A stretch of DNA of 32,512 bases, from NCBI GenBank assembly GCA_000934455.1, contig KN882591.1, forward strand, positions 124,845 through 157,356. The letters run 5' to 3'. The stretch is from Apostichopus parvimensis. Its lineage: Eukaryota; Echinodermata; Holothuroidea; Aspidochirotida; Stichopodidae. Positions 10,797 to 21,141 of this stretch are shown one piece after another. The position numbers and the translations under genes are program-made. The first letter of the stretch is position 1. The number at the start of each line of letters is the position of its first letter. Under the pieces are notes generated by a model that worked only from the letters and a program-made list of their open reading frames with translations, searched no databases and had not been told where the DNA came from.

Positions 10797-11046
10797 GAAC
10801 TATGATAATTACATTTCATACAACAGGTATGAAATGGTTAAGTACTATATTGGTAATATATATCTCCTTGCTTTTGGTTTGTATGAGGTATTCTAGATTT
10901 AGCTTTGGTCCAAAGTTAGTTGGGTCATTTCACAGAACCACTGCAAGGTGCTTCTACATTGATTTCAAAATGTAACAGAGTTTTATGAAATTGGTTTTGC
11001 AAGAAAATGACAATATATAGGTCTTGTTTATTCTCTCCTTTTCAGT

Positions 11047-12018
11047 AGTGACACAGAAGGTCGAAAGACGGTTTTGGAGGAAGACAATTTTATAGTGTTT
11101 GGGACATGTCTGCCTTCACTATTCACAGTCTGCATGCAGTGCTTCCACGGTACAGAAGCAGTGATAAGCACCATAATTTGGATAGTGGTGTCACTTAAGG
11201 AGACATGCACCTCTTGCTCTTGGGAGCGCACATGGAACAGTCAACCCATGATAACAAATACTCCAGCTGGCAACTTTCACCTTTCGGGAGCGATCCTTTT
11301 TGCAGGAGCCATCCCTACCAAACCTCTAAGGGGTTGAAACATATGGGATGTAGAACACATGATATAAGAACTTTTTTAAGCACCGAACTGACTTTCTGCA
11401 GCCTACTATTGTCAAAGTGTGAGAGACTACCCACCAGCACACTTTGGTTTGAAGACTAATGGAGCTTGAAAAGCCTTTGGTTCTGGGCGGAGATGCTAGA
11501 GCTGATAGTCCTGGTCACACAGCCATATTTAGGAGTTACACTCTTATGAAACGTCAATCAGATTTTGGACTTTAATATCTCAGTCTTCCAAAGTGGTATC
11601 AGTAGTAATTTGACCCACTACCCACATACCAACCCCCACCCATATGAACAAAATATACAATAACATATTCAAGTGGCAGTTCCAATAGCAGTGCTTTTTA
11701 AATCCATTGTTATGTGATAAGTTCTCCTGTCTTTTGTAATAGCACACCCACTTTGTATTGTTTGAGCACAGTTTCACCTTGTATGTTCTGTTCTTTCAAA
11801 TATCCCTTCCAGAAAAAATAAGTCAGCAGCAGCAATGCTATGGAGCTTGAAGGTTTCAAAAGAACAATGAAGTGGATGATCGAGACATCTATGACGGCAG
11901 ACCTAGAGATTGACTGCATCGTCACAGATAGGCATCTGCAAGTTGCGAAGTGGATTCGGGAAAATCTCACATGCTACAAAATTAAGCACTACTATGATGT
12001 CTGGCATATTGCAAAGTG
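11047..12018 (+). pseudogene. Frameshifted DDE-type transposase core (THAP/Kolobok-like family)
   Basis: After the acceptor CTCCTTTTCAG at 11036-11046 the sequence encodes a recognisable core. In order it shows: a Cys-containing module (CTSC-x5-TWNSQP); AGNFHLSGAILFAG; a QPTIVKV segment where a TGA replaces the expected Trp; VLGGDARADSPGH with a likely first catalytic Asp; then, after a gap or intron at about 11600-11830, IVTDRHLQVAKWIREN and YYDVWHIAK with two further acidic or His positions. The last piece ends at AAAGT|GTAAGT near 12018. At least three frame changes and two stops occur, so it is not functional. The family is widespread in animals as 'uncharacterised' proteins. I assign it to the Kolobok/P-like THAP transposases by memory of motifs, with moderate confidence. 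The expected C-terminal exon was not found. Confidence 0.65.
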
Positions 12019-13360
12019 TAAGTACCAATCTTTTCAAGAGCCGTGGAATTTTATATCTGAAAGTGTGGGTGTGGGGAGCTTAGCCCATCACCAGATTTCA
12101 GTACACTGCAGCTTGGATATCGTCTGAAAATCCGTTTTAATACATATTCATAAGGCAGCAATCGATTTGCTCTTAGCAAAACCTTGAAGAAAAGAAGTTC
12201 AATATTCATTTAATATCTGTTTGCGACGATGTCGGACTCACGATGTGGATGAAATTCGGAAATTTCTTTACCTCGGCCTGAAAAATATAAACGAAACGTG
12301 AGTACAAACCTTTCATCTTTTGAATTGCACATTTTGCGTTTTCAAGAAGGTACTACCTCCATCGCCCGGTCGATGGTGTAAAAGAAGTTGAACAATGATT
12401 TAGGGCTAAATTCGGAGTTGTTCCGGTAGTTTGGGCCGAATAAAAGTGGTATTTTTGAGGGTGCTCTTGGTCAACGTCATCAACGTATCCTATCGTAGTT
12501 AATTACATATGTACTTGTGTATGCCCATTGCCATAGCGTGTAGCCTAGGGGTATAATTTTAAGTATACTACGGTGCAGTGGATTACGGTACCGTGTGTTT
12601 TACTTTCCACATGTAGGCCTAGAAGTTGTTAACGAATACAATTACACTGTCGTTTCCTTGAATTTTGCAGGACTCAATTAGTTAAAAGTAGGATAGTACT
12701 TCTATGCCTAGGCCTATGCTGATAAAATTATAAATTTAGGCCTGCTACTGACTGATGGTTGTCAACTGGCATTGGCAATACCCCTACTCCCCAGGGCCCC
12801 AGTATATGTAGTACTTTAAGATTAACACAGCTTATAATACAAGGTACTGTCTTGGTCTGTAGGCTACAGTTAGTACTGCTATATAGTTTAGCCTTGTATG
12901 ATTCCATCCGGTGTACCTAGAAACATCCCACCTGCTAATTGTAGATCAAGTCAATGTAGGCTATAGCCTAGGTACGGTACAGTAGGCCTAGGTCGAGTCA
13001 GTGACAAGTCACCATTGGTTCTTTGCTTTGTGGCAAGAGCAGGGCCCCATTTCTGAGCTGAAGAGATTTTTGAAAGCATTTGTACCATGATTATCTGTTT
13101 TTTTACACACTAGGATACGGATAAGTCTGCACTGAACTTTCGTACAGTGTATGGTACACTTTTTGGTAGGATTTTTTTGTGTGTGAATTCATATTGCAGT
13201 TCATGCTTTTTGTTTTGCTTGTGCATGTGCCTATTTACATTTGATTGCATAGCAGATGCTTTCTGTACGGTTCAATACTGAGATGAAAGTATCCCTTTTG
13301 GGGTTTTTATTATTGCTAACTGTTGTAATCTCTCAGTATTAGATGCTACATATTTTGCAG
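12019..13360. other. No gene; TAGGCCTA-type motif cluster
   Basis: Non-coding. Between about 12540 and 12995 there are repeated short near-palindromes of AGGCCT/CCTAGG type (for example GCCTAGGCCTATGC near 12707 and TAGGCCTAGG near 12983). The stretch ends in the acceptor TATTTTGCAG at 13351-13360 that opens the next gene. Confidence 0.5.
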
Positions 13361-13910
13361 GCATGCCGAGAGTCAGTTCTGCTAGTAATCTTCACCCAGG
13401 GAAGGGATGTGGGTGGGCCTTGCAAATTGTGCAAGGGTAATAAAAGTCGGTATTGGCATATTGGTCAAGCAGGACTACAACATGCTCAACTGTCTGTTAA
13501 TCTACGGTCACTTGGTATTGAGGATTGTGACTGCATATGCCAAGCCTGTCAAAGGAAAAATCAAAATCAAAATCCTTCATCGACTAAGAAACGAAAGGTA
13601 GATGAGGTATGTGCTGTAGATGGCTGTAAACATGTCAACGTCAAGAAAATTAAAACAAATATTGAGAACTTCCCCCCCCCCACCTATATCTTAGATATGT
13701 TTGAAGTTCAAGAACATGCAGAGACAACATCACAATTAACAATTTGCAGCATCCATTATTCATCACTGTACAACTTCACAAAGAGGGTTAAGTGCTACAT
13801 TTGTTATGGTACCAAATTACTGCGACACCCTGGGGATTTGGAGATGGCCAGTAAATTTGCAACTTTATTTCTTCAGTTGGAAGATTTAACTCCAACAGCA
13901 AAGTGTGCAA
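13361..13910 (+). pseudogene. Cys-rich N-terminal module of the multidomain gene
   Basis: The frame contains GGPCKLCKGNKSRYWHI, then CDCICQACQRK, a basic KKRKVDE (possible nuclear localisation signal), CAVDGCK and CSIHY. These paired Cys and a late Cys-x2-His suggest one or two zinc-binding units for DNA or protein contact. An ATG at 13363 just inside the exon is in a different frame from the main run, so an early indel near 13400 may separate the start from the body. Near 13900 the frame changes again and the protein continues in the 13903-15252 frame (VCNACFLGIQRYSK). Confidence 0.55.
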
Positions 13911-15252
13911 TGCTTGTTTTCTTGGTATTCAGAGATACTCAAAATCTCCTACTTGCGTTCATTCTTTGAACTCCAATAAGGATTTCTTTTTATCATTGGT
14001 TTCCAGTTATAGAAACTGCTCCATTGATAATTGTGACAGCTACGAATCCTTTGCATTTGCAGATTCTCTTGTTTACTTGGGTGATAGGCCAGTTCTTCTT
14101 TCTGATGTGTATGCTAAGTATAAAGTCACTTATAGTTCACAACTATCATTCGTTTCACAACCTTTTAGTTCCATCGATCCAGAGCAATCTCCTCCAAAAT
14201 CCCAACGACATTTTCATACATCTATGAAAGTTGCTTTTGGGGAGTGCCTAACTTTTTCCCAAATACCTGGTCAACCTCGTTATGGCACGATGATAAGGAG
14301 GACAGGTAGCAGTGTTGCTAATATGCTCCATATATTGTTGTTTACACAACATCAAGACCAAGGTAAATTGTCTGTTGATGATTGTTCCAAAGGACAGGAT
14401 CAATCTTTAAAGCTTACTGATCGTAAAAGATTATTTCATCAGCTAACAAATGTGGCTGAGGATTTGAACAAAAGATTAATATCTTCAGCAAAGGAAATCA
14501 TAAACAAAGATAGAGCTGAAGGCATCAAATTAGACACCTTTACTTTCAGAGAAGAAGCTTTAAGGATTGATCCTGTTGTTTTCAACTTTCTAACAGCTAT
14601 TACCCAAGGTCCACATGAGAAGGGCAAGAAGCTGTTTAATTCAACCTTTCAGTGGGATCAACATTATGCATGCAACACCCACACTTCAGAAGCTGTCAGC
14701 TATAGCCAATTTTTAAGGCGCTTTTTCCTATCTAACAGTCTTTTATTCACTACGAATGAACAGTGTGACACCCATCTTCATATGTTTATTGCTGATGTGT
14801 TAGACAGATATACTAGGTATTCTTCTGCATGTTTTGCAACCCTTTCAAAATTTGGTGTGTCTGTCTCCAAGAGCACTTTTCTTAGACACCAGACAAAGGT
14901 GTCAGTGCGTGAAATGAATTCAAACGTCAACGTTCTCAACAACAGCTTTTGCATTGCATCCATTGACAACATTGACCGTAATTTCACATACTCGTCTGTT
15001 TCATGCAGTAAGAGTGATCGTGGCTTTCATGGCACTTCTGTTCAGGCAGTTGAGCCTCTTCCTCTCTCCACAAGTATCCCAGTGGCTATGCAGGTTGATG
15101 GTTCTATTACTGAACCTGCAAATGAAGCAAACTTTTCCGCCCCTCAGAATGAACCAGCTTCTGTTGTAGAACAATTTCACCAGGCTAGCAACATTCTTCA
15201 AGCAACAGTCTTTCAGACTTTGAACTTGATGGAAATGACAAAAAGAGTGTGA
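13903..15252 (+). pseudogene. Central helical part of the multidomain gene
   Basis: An open frame of about 450 codons, the longest intact stretch of the gene. It shows mixed helical sequence with LTDRKRLFHQLTNVAEDLNK, RIDPVVFNFLTAITQG and a segment near 15000-15030 (SSVSCSKSDRGFHGTSVQ) that precedes the GDGK core in this family. It ends where a one-base change moves the protein into the 15249 frame (DGNDKKSVTKLGEKVF reads across in the next frame). No catalytic motif is obvious inside it. Confidence 0.5.
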
Positions 15253-15947
15253 CTAAGTTGGGCGAAAAAGTATTTTTGTATATGCTTGTAAAATCGGTCA
15301 ATCTGGATGAGTTTCCTGAGCTACTGCTTCCTGACTTCAAGAGTTCATTTGGTGGTGTAATTCCTCCTCCTGTGTCTGTCTTGCATGCTCCCGCAGACAG
15401 TCAACACACTCTCCTTCATGTGCTTGACCTTCTTGACAGTAAGCACCAAGTTGGTGACAAAATCGATTATCTTGTAGTTGCAGGTGATGGTAAAACGTAC
15501 CAGCTTCTTCTGAGATTAAAAAAGATGTATGGTGAGGAATTGGGGTGGATGCTACCCTTCATCGGAGATTGGCATTTGCTGAAAAACAGCCAAGCACCTT
15601 TACTTAAGGTTTACCTAGATGCAGGCCTTCATGATTTACTGTCAGTATTCCACAAAGGTTCCACCCTGAAGGCAGTCAGCAAAGCATCTGGGTTTCAAAA
15701 AACACATCAGTTTCTACTTCAGGTCTGGGAAGCTCTATATCGTTATTTTCTTATTTCCTTTAAGGAAAGTATGGATATGGATGGCGATTTTCATAAAGTA
15801 CTGCAGGAACTGAGAGCTTTTCTTTCTGTAACAAAGCAAAATTTGTTTCCTGCTATATGGACATCCGAGCTGTCCGATGTCATCTATCGTTTTCATACAG
15901 TATTTTCAACATACTTTTCCGCTCTTGGGGAAAGTAATGCAAAGTAA
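15249..15947 (+). pseudogene. DUF6589-like core with GDGK and GDWH motifs
   Basis: An open frame of 232 codons. Counting from its first Met, it reads IDYLVVAGDGKTYQ (D80), then LGWMLPFIGDWHLLKN (D107, H109), then LKVYLDAGLHDL and WEALYRYF. Paired GD(G/Q) and G-x-(W/F)-H motifs at this spacing are what I recall for DUF6589 proteins. I infer a nuclease- or transposase-like fold from the Asp/His pattern; this is not proven. The frame is lost at 15930-15970, where an AAGTAATGCA unit is present three times. Confidence 0.55.
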
Positions 15948-15974
15948 TGCAATGAAAGTAATGCAATTGTCTCT

Positions 15975-16661
15975 GGTACAATTTTGTTAGCCGTGATATG
16001 CTACATTATTTTAGTCTTTTTTATTCTATCAGAAGCAGAGACTTTTCCCTACGTAATGCGTCTGTTCGACTGCTGGCCCCTGTTTTTCATGCTTTGGATA
16101 GGCCCATGTATTTACGGATTGTACCGGAACATCTACCAAGTTTGAAGTTGTTCCCCCTGACATATTGTCTGTTCTCCAAGCCGGTGCTTTTGCTGTTAGT
16201 ATTTCAGGTCAATCTATGTCATGTATGCTCTAGATGAAGCCCACGAAATGCTCATTAATAAAGATGTTAAGATGGCCATGACAACAGCAGAACCAGAAGG
16301 TCTCTCTCGACTTGTGCACTACCTTTCCTATAGAACTAAAGTTCATAAAAATGTTATCAAGCAACAGCCTCACCCCTCTTCCAAAACCCCTTTACAAACA
16401 TCCATATTTAAGAGCACAGAAACAAACATTCGCACATACCTCACTAAACTAAGTGAATGCAAGTTATTCCTGCAAAGTGAGTCACCATTGTTGAGGCATT
16501 TGTTCTCAGATAAGAAAGCTTCTGACACTGTTTCTAGTGACCTTTGTCCTTCTATGATGAAGGTGAACAAAGTCTTTTGGCATACATTAAGTGTTTCTTA
16601 CTGCGCACTTCATCAGAGGCTCCAAAACGACGACGAAGAAACCTTGCTACCTTTACCCTGA
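15975..16661 (+). pseudogene. Helical DEAHE segment of the multidomain gene
   Basis: It continues the previous core in two frames. First comes FVSRDMLHYFSLFYSIRSRD with LLAPVFHALDRP and a further block ending near 16145. After one or two indels around the C-run at 16152-16156 and near 16230 comes ALDEAHEMLINKDVK. The conserved acidic and His residues (DEAHE) may belong to the catalytic core. They are not a helicase DEAH box, since no Walker A motif is seen. Confidence 0.5.
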
Positions 16662-16931
16662 AAGTCAAAGGACAGCGAAAACAGCAACAGGAGCTAAAAG
16701 ATCATAAACTCCAGATAGCATGCCTTCGCAGACAAATTGCCTTTTCTAAATGTAATAATGTTGCTGTCTCTGATCTCAGTCAGTTTGTGCCTCTGCCAAG
16801 GGCAATTTGTCTTCCAGATGGAGTACCATACAAAGGTAAGAAGGCATCATCTTCATCCCTTCTTCAGAAATGCTATCCAGCAGCCTTTACAAGTAATTTG
16901 TTAAGAGTCAACTTTTCGCTGTTTCATCATT
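16604..16931 (+). pseudogene. Basic coiled segment linking core and nuclease domain
   Basis: The productive frame here reads EAPKRRRRNLATFTLKVKGQ, KLQIACLRRQIAFSK and LPRAICLPDGVPYKGKK. The first part is strongly basic (possible nuclear signal or DNA contact) and the next is predicted coiled. The frame change from the preceding DEAHE segment falls near 16600. It leads directly into the nuclease-like domain. Confidence 0.45.
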
Positions 16932-17899
16932 GACAGCATGTTCCTCATCAATAACACCCGCCCCTTGGACTGTCATAAAACATTCAGGGATTATGCACAA
17001 TTTCTGTATAGGCGTTGGGTTGCAGATACGGTTTCTTTTCTGAAGGCTGCAGAAATTCATTTAGTGTTTGACCATCCTTGAGACATGGTACAACGCCGAA
17101 AGATATAGAAAGATCAAGACGAGACAAAGGGAAGGACAGTAATGAAACAGCAGCCGAAGTTGACTCTAACACGCCAACACCTTCTAACTGGGCAAAATTC
17201 TTACAAAACAGAGGTCAGAAAAGGATGCTAGTAAAGTATCTCTGTCGTGAGATTTTGTCTTTGGCTGCTACTGGGAGTGTGTGTCCTGCTAGGCTAGTTG
17301 TAGCTGGTGGTTTTGAAGGTGAAGATGTAGACAAAGCCTTTCAAATTGTGCATGGAATCTGTGAAGAGGCACCGGATTTCAACTCCAATCATGAGGAGGC
17401 AGACTCAAGAGTTTGGTTCCATGCTTTCAAAACCTCCTGTGCATCTATTATCATTTACAGCCCTGACCGAGACATTCTTCACATTGGCCTTCCTTTCATA
17501 TCCACAGCTCTGAGTAATAAGTCTATTACAGTCCAGCTGTCATGGAAGGTACATGATAATTTATTTGTAGATATGAATAAGTTAGTCAGTTGCTTCCATT
17601 CAGACCTTTCCTTCCAGTGGCTTGCAGATCAGCTGCCTAATATTGGCAAATTAATGCAGGTGATTTTCATTTGTAGTGGATGCGACTATGTGTCCTATTT
17701 TAAAGGACAAAGCAAGCGAGTATTTTTGAAAGCCTTTCAGCAGTTTTGTAAGTTTATTACTGGTGGGATGTATGAAGGATATCTACATGAAGTTTATCCT
17801 ACCAACTGGGAAAGTGGACTTCTTTCATTTTACAGGCTTATCGGTTCAGTTTATTTTGTTACCCATGCAGGGGGGTTCACACAGGATACTCCATCATAA
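16932..17899 (+). pseudogene. PIN/FEN-like nuclease domain of the multidomain gene
   Basis: Four acidic clusters appear in the order and spacing of a FEN/PIN nuclease: VFDHP at 17064-17078 (D codon 17070-17072); HEEADSR at 17390-17410 (E and D); SPDRDILHIGL at 17459-17491 (two Asp); and CSGCDYVSYFKG at 17672-17707 (D codon 17684-17686). In this fold such residues hold the metal ions for cleaving DNA flaps or RNA. A one-base shift at about 17078 separates the first cluster from the rest. After it the frame is open for some 270 codons, to TAA at 17897-17899. The N-terminal RRDKGKD patch after VFDHP is basic. The match to FEN-like proteins is by motif only. The activity is inferred. Confidence 0.6.
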
Positions 17900-18547
17900 G
17901 TTTTTGCATCTGTTTTCACAGAGGGTATGACACAACTAGATCATCATATTGCTTTTGTTGGTGCAATAAGGGATGGTCATTTCCACAGAATCAATGATGA
18001 AGCACTGTGGATGCCTTCTGCCGAGGCCCTTCGTCTACACTGGCAACGCTGTTGCTGGACTGCTCTGCCTTGGGAGCAATCATTATTACATACTGTTTCT
18101 GTGCCAGTCATTTTAGATTATGGTTGGGAAATTGATGACACAGGTAAATTGTCTGTAATCTGGGATACAAAAGAAAATGCATCACATATTACAGATAACA
18201 TCAAGTTTCTGAAAGAGGGTTGTAAATGTAGGACAGGGTGTCAAAATCGTCGTTGCAAGTGTGTTAGAAGAGAAAGTTTGTGTGGGCCAGGATGCTCTTG
18301 TGTTCAGTGTCAGAATAGATCTGACAGAGACCAAACTTTAGGAGTTTTGACTTTAAGTGTAGAGAGGGAGGATGATGAGTTGCAATCACTTTCTGATGAA
18401 GAGAGTGAGGGTGACACTGACAGTGACAAAAATTTTAGTGACTTAAAAGAACAGGGTGAAAGTGATATTGAATATGATAGCGATGCTGATATTTACGATG
18501 ACATTGATGCAGTAGTTACTAAAGAAGTTCACAGCAGCAGTCATTGA
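17900..18547 (+). pseudogene. CXC (Tesmin/TSO1-like) domain and acidic tail
   Basis: It continues in the same frame after the TAA at 17897. The first 290 bases encode helical sequence rich in Trp and His (LHWQRCCW, YGWEIDD, VIWDTKENA). At 18218-18321 nine cysteines are arranged C-x-C-x3-C-x4-C-x-C-x6-C-x3-C-x-C-x2-C, matching one CXC repeat of Tesmin/TSO1 DNA-binding proteins. The end is a long Glu/Asp/Ser-rich tail (LSDEESEGDTDSDKN, then DIEYDSDADIYDDID) that stops at TGA 18545-18547. The role is probably sequence-specific DNA contact at element ends; this is inferred. Confidence 0.65.
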
Positions 18548-20009
18548 AACTACCCTAAGTCAAATATTCTGAATGATTGTGTATCTGCACCATTGTAGTA
18601 CGTATTGCTACTCCAATTCCATGTGCTGAACACAAAAATATTTCTCCAGTGCAAAATTATTGACACTGCCATGCTAGTGCATTTCACTTTGTAATGTAGT
18701 TCTTCACCCTGTACTGCTGTACGTTGCTGTCATTCTCATTTCTGAAGTAATCTCTGCCTGTTGCTTTAAAAACAATGTGAAGTCATTAGTCATGTGACTT
18801 TACATATTGTCTCCTATTATCCAACATTCTGTTAACATTTATTTTTCTTTTCTTTTATTTTCAGGACTCTGCTTCTGCATCCAGGGGATGGGTTCTCCTA
18901 TGTGGGCACTTGACATATAGTAATTGCATCAATATTTGAGAACAGTTTACCCGTCCATTACTTCCTAAACGTGTTTGTTTATACAATATTCCCATTACCA
19001 ACAAACATGCAAAGTGTAAAATAAATCCCAACCATATTATCTTCATTGTCATACATCATGTGGCAATTCACTGTGACAAATATTGATGCAATTCCATATG
19101 GTTCTTTTTTTTAGTCTAGCTTGAAATAATGTTGTGGTGGACTGGAGAGTAAATTGTGCATTTTTTCTTCCTTGCAGAAAGTACAGGAACCTAAGTATAA
19201 GGCTCTTGTTGATGTGTGTGATTTTGCATATGTGACACCTACCTTTGATAATTGATAATCTGTTGTTCTTGGTGCTTGGTCACAGGGTAAAACATGAAAG
19301 TTTCAAATAATTACAAGTCCCAGTGTACTGGAACTTGGTGTGATGTTGTTTGGTGATAATACGTACATGTTATAGGGAGTAAATAAACCTATTGCTTTTG
19401 GTACTCAATACTACTCATCATCAATACTAATGAGGTCACATGGTTTATAGTTAAAGCTGCAAACATATAGTAAGTCCCAGCAACCAGTCTAATTGCATTG
19501 AGACAGTGCAGTTGTTGGCTGATGAGTGTTTTTTCATTGAGCATGGAATGTTGCCTTTGCTTTGGCCATACCAAAAAGTTTATCAAAGTCATAGTCATCC
19601 AATTCTTTCAATTTCGATTCACCTTTTAACTTACAGTATAAAGACACATTTCCTATAAATGTATCTGTAGTGTTTCAAATGATTTTTAAGGGTAACATGT
19701 ATTACTGTGTGTTTCATGTAAGTTTCAAATTGAGGTTTCCAATTAGCAGCTATCAAAAAGTCTATGTGTTCATATATTGCATGAATAGCCTAGTATTAAA
19801 TTTTGCCATGTCAAATTGCCAGCTTCTAAAGATCTTGCATCATATCTTTATCTTCCTTTTGTTGCCAAGTAAGTAATGTCCATGCCAGTATTGTTCCATT
19901 TGTATTTACTTTGCTTCTCAGTAAAAGAGGTTTTGCATTTCAACCTTGGGGTGGGGGGGGGGGACAGGTACTTATGGGGTGGGGACAGGTACTTAATTCA
20001 TTTAATGGA
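18548..20009. other. No firm gene; possible late exon and poly(A) signal
   Basis: AT-rich. After CTTCCTTGCAG at 19168-19178 a 25-codon frame (KVQEPKYKALVDVCDF, ending FDN-stop) could be a small terminal exon. An AATAAA follows near 19382. A G-run (about 19949-19961) and a duplicated GGGACAGGTACTTA motif lie near 19960-19995. I see nothing else. Confidence 0.35.
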
Positions 20010-20389
20010 ATACTATACAAATGCCGTTTCTGCCTTGAACATTCTGTGTTGTACTGTACCACATGTATTCACTTATCCTCATGTTAAAGAGATTATATAT
20101 CTGCCTCAAGTGTGCTTAATTTATGTGATAAGATACACAAATGCAGCCTCTACCTTGAACATTCTGTACCAAAAGTTAACGTCTTCTTTTCTACTCAGTT
20201 ATGATTTCATCTTTCACTTGCCACTTTCAAATCACTTGTAAATATGACTTTATAAACTATGTTTTTCATTTTCTTTCATCTTGCCAAGTCAGTGCTGGTC
20301 CATTTGGTGTTGTACTGTACCACTTGTATTCACATATCCTCATGTTAAAAGAGATTATATATCTGCCTCAAGTGTGCTTAATTTATGTA
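20010..20389. repeat. Two-copy X-Y direct duplication, second copy interrupted
   Basis: Block X (about 20010-20047) recurs at about 20133-20167, sharing CTTGAACATTCTGT. Block Y (20046-20126, with GTGTTGTACTGTACCAC and CTGCCTCAAGTGTGC) recurs at 20307-20389 at high identity. The second X and Y are split by about 140 bp of unrelated DNA. This looks like a tandem duplication followed by an insertion or partial deletion. Confidence 0.75.
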
Positions 20390-20540
20390 TGGAATTATCT
20401 AAGCGTAAGCGTATATAAACCTTTCGGTTCTGATAAAACCGATCGAAGTATGTACACTGGCTTCTGCGTTGTTGTATTCCAGCGCCTACGCTGTGTTCAA
20501 TGTAGAGCTGTATATGTGATGCTAACTTGTTACAATTTCA

Positions 20541-20817
20541 AAGATGGCGGTCCAACATCACTCGCGAACGTCGGAACCATGTGAAATGGATTGTGATCAA
20601 CCGTTTTCAAGCAGACTGTGATAAATGACGGATGTTTCTGTGTGTGGAATGAAATTATCTAACTGTTTGTGAACATTTGGCGTTTGTTCCGGTATTTTAA
20701 ATCTTTTTGGAGTCGATTTCATGATCGGTCGCTGCGGCTTTTGCAGCCGTGACCTAAATATCACCTGTAATTTAGCGGCTTTCCTGTGAGTCATTCTGTT
20801 CGAATTTATTGCTAGTG
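20541..20817 (+). promoter_or_regulatory. YY1-like start site and 5' exon of split gene
   Basis: AAGATGGCGGT at 20541-20551 matches the YY1/5'-end motif common at animal gene starts. An ATG inside it opens a 25-codon frame ending about 20620, perhaps a uORF. The exon is richer in CG dinucleotides than its surroundings and ends at a strong donor, GTG|GTAAGT (20818). The next acceptor is CTGTTTCAG at 21091-21099, before the coding exon at 21142. Confidence 0.45.
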
Positions 20818-21141
20818 GTAAGTCAGAAACCTTTTTATTTTAGTTTTCTGGTTCAGTAGACATTTTAATGAGTTTTTAATGAGGTTTAAATGAAAACACA
20901 TACATTTTTTTCTCGTGTCTCAGTGAACGATTACCGCGGAAAATTCAAAATTGGTGACGTCATCAAAGCTTAATAATTTCCGGCGAACCGTGAGTCTGCT
21001 TCCCAACTGATATCCCAACGTTAAATTAAGGACGTGTGTCTGTAGCCTACACTTATCGTCTGCATGATCTGGTCTAGAGCCTGAGGGTCTCTGTTTCAGT
21101 AGTAAACTAAAGTAATACCGTGATTGAACTTGGAAGATATA

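Larger units (their letters stand above)
13361..18547 (+). pseudogene. Multidomain gene: Cys-rich, DUF6589-like, PIN/FEN-like nuclease, CXC
   Basis: One long gene in pieces, all on the plus strand and in a sensible protein order. The parts are: a Cys-rich N-terminal module (13.4-13.9 kb), a helical middle (13.9-15.25), a core with GDGK and GDWH motifs (15.25-15.95), DEAHE (16.2), a basic coiled segment (16.6-16.9), a nuclease-like domain (16.9-17.9) and a CXC domain with acidic tail (17.9-18.55). Without indels it would be roughly 1,600 residues. At least six frame changes and one in-frame TAA (17897-17899) break it. I recognise the order from uncharacterised proteins in cnidarians and other marine invertebrates. 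Their spread and copy number suggest a mobile element, but no terminal repeats are identified here. It is either a decayed copy or, less likely, a poorly assembled active gene. Confidence 0.7.

Noticed and set aside
12225-12298. Short open frame ending at a GTGAGT donor, possible first exon of the multidomain gene
   Set aside because: It has no start codon in the open frame and no link in phase to 13361 that I could verify.
16237-16255. DEAHE read as a DEAH-box helicase motif
   Set aside because: No Walker A (GKT) or other helicase motifs are nearby in the right order.
13361-18547. Programmed ribosomal frameshifting as the cause of frame changes
   Set aside because: There are at least six changes plus a stop, in several directions and without consistent slippery sites; decay fits better.
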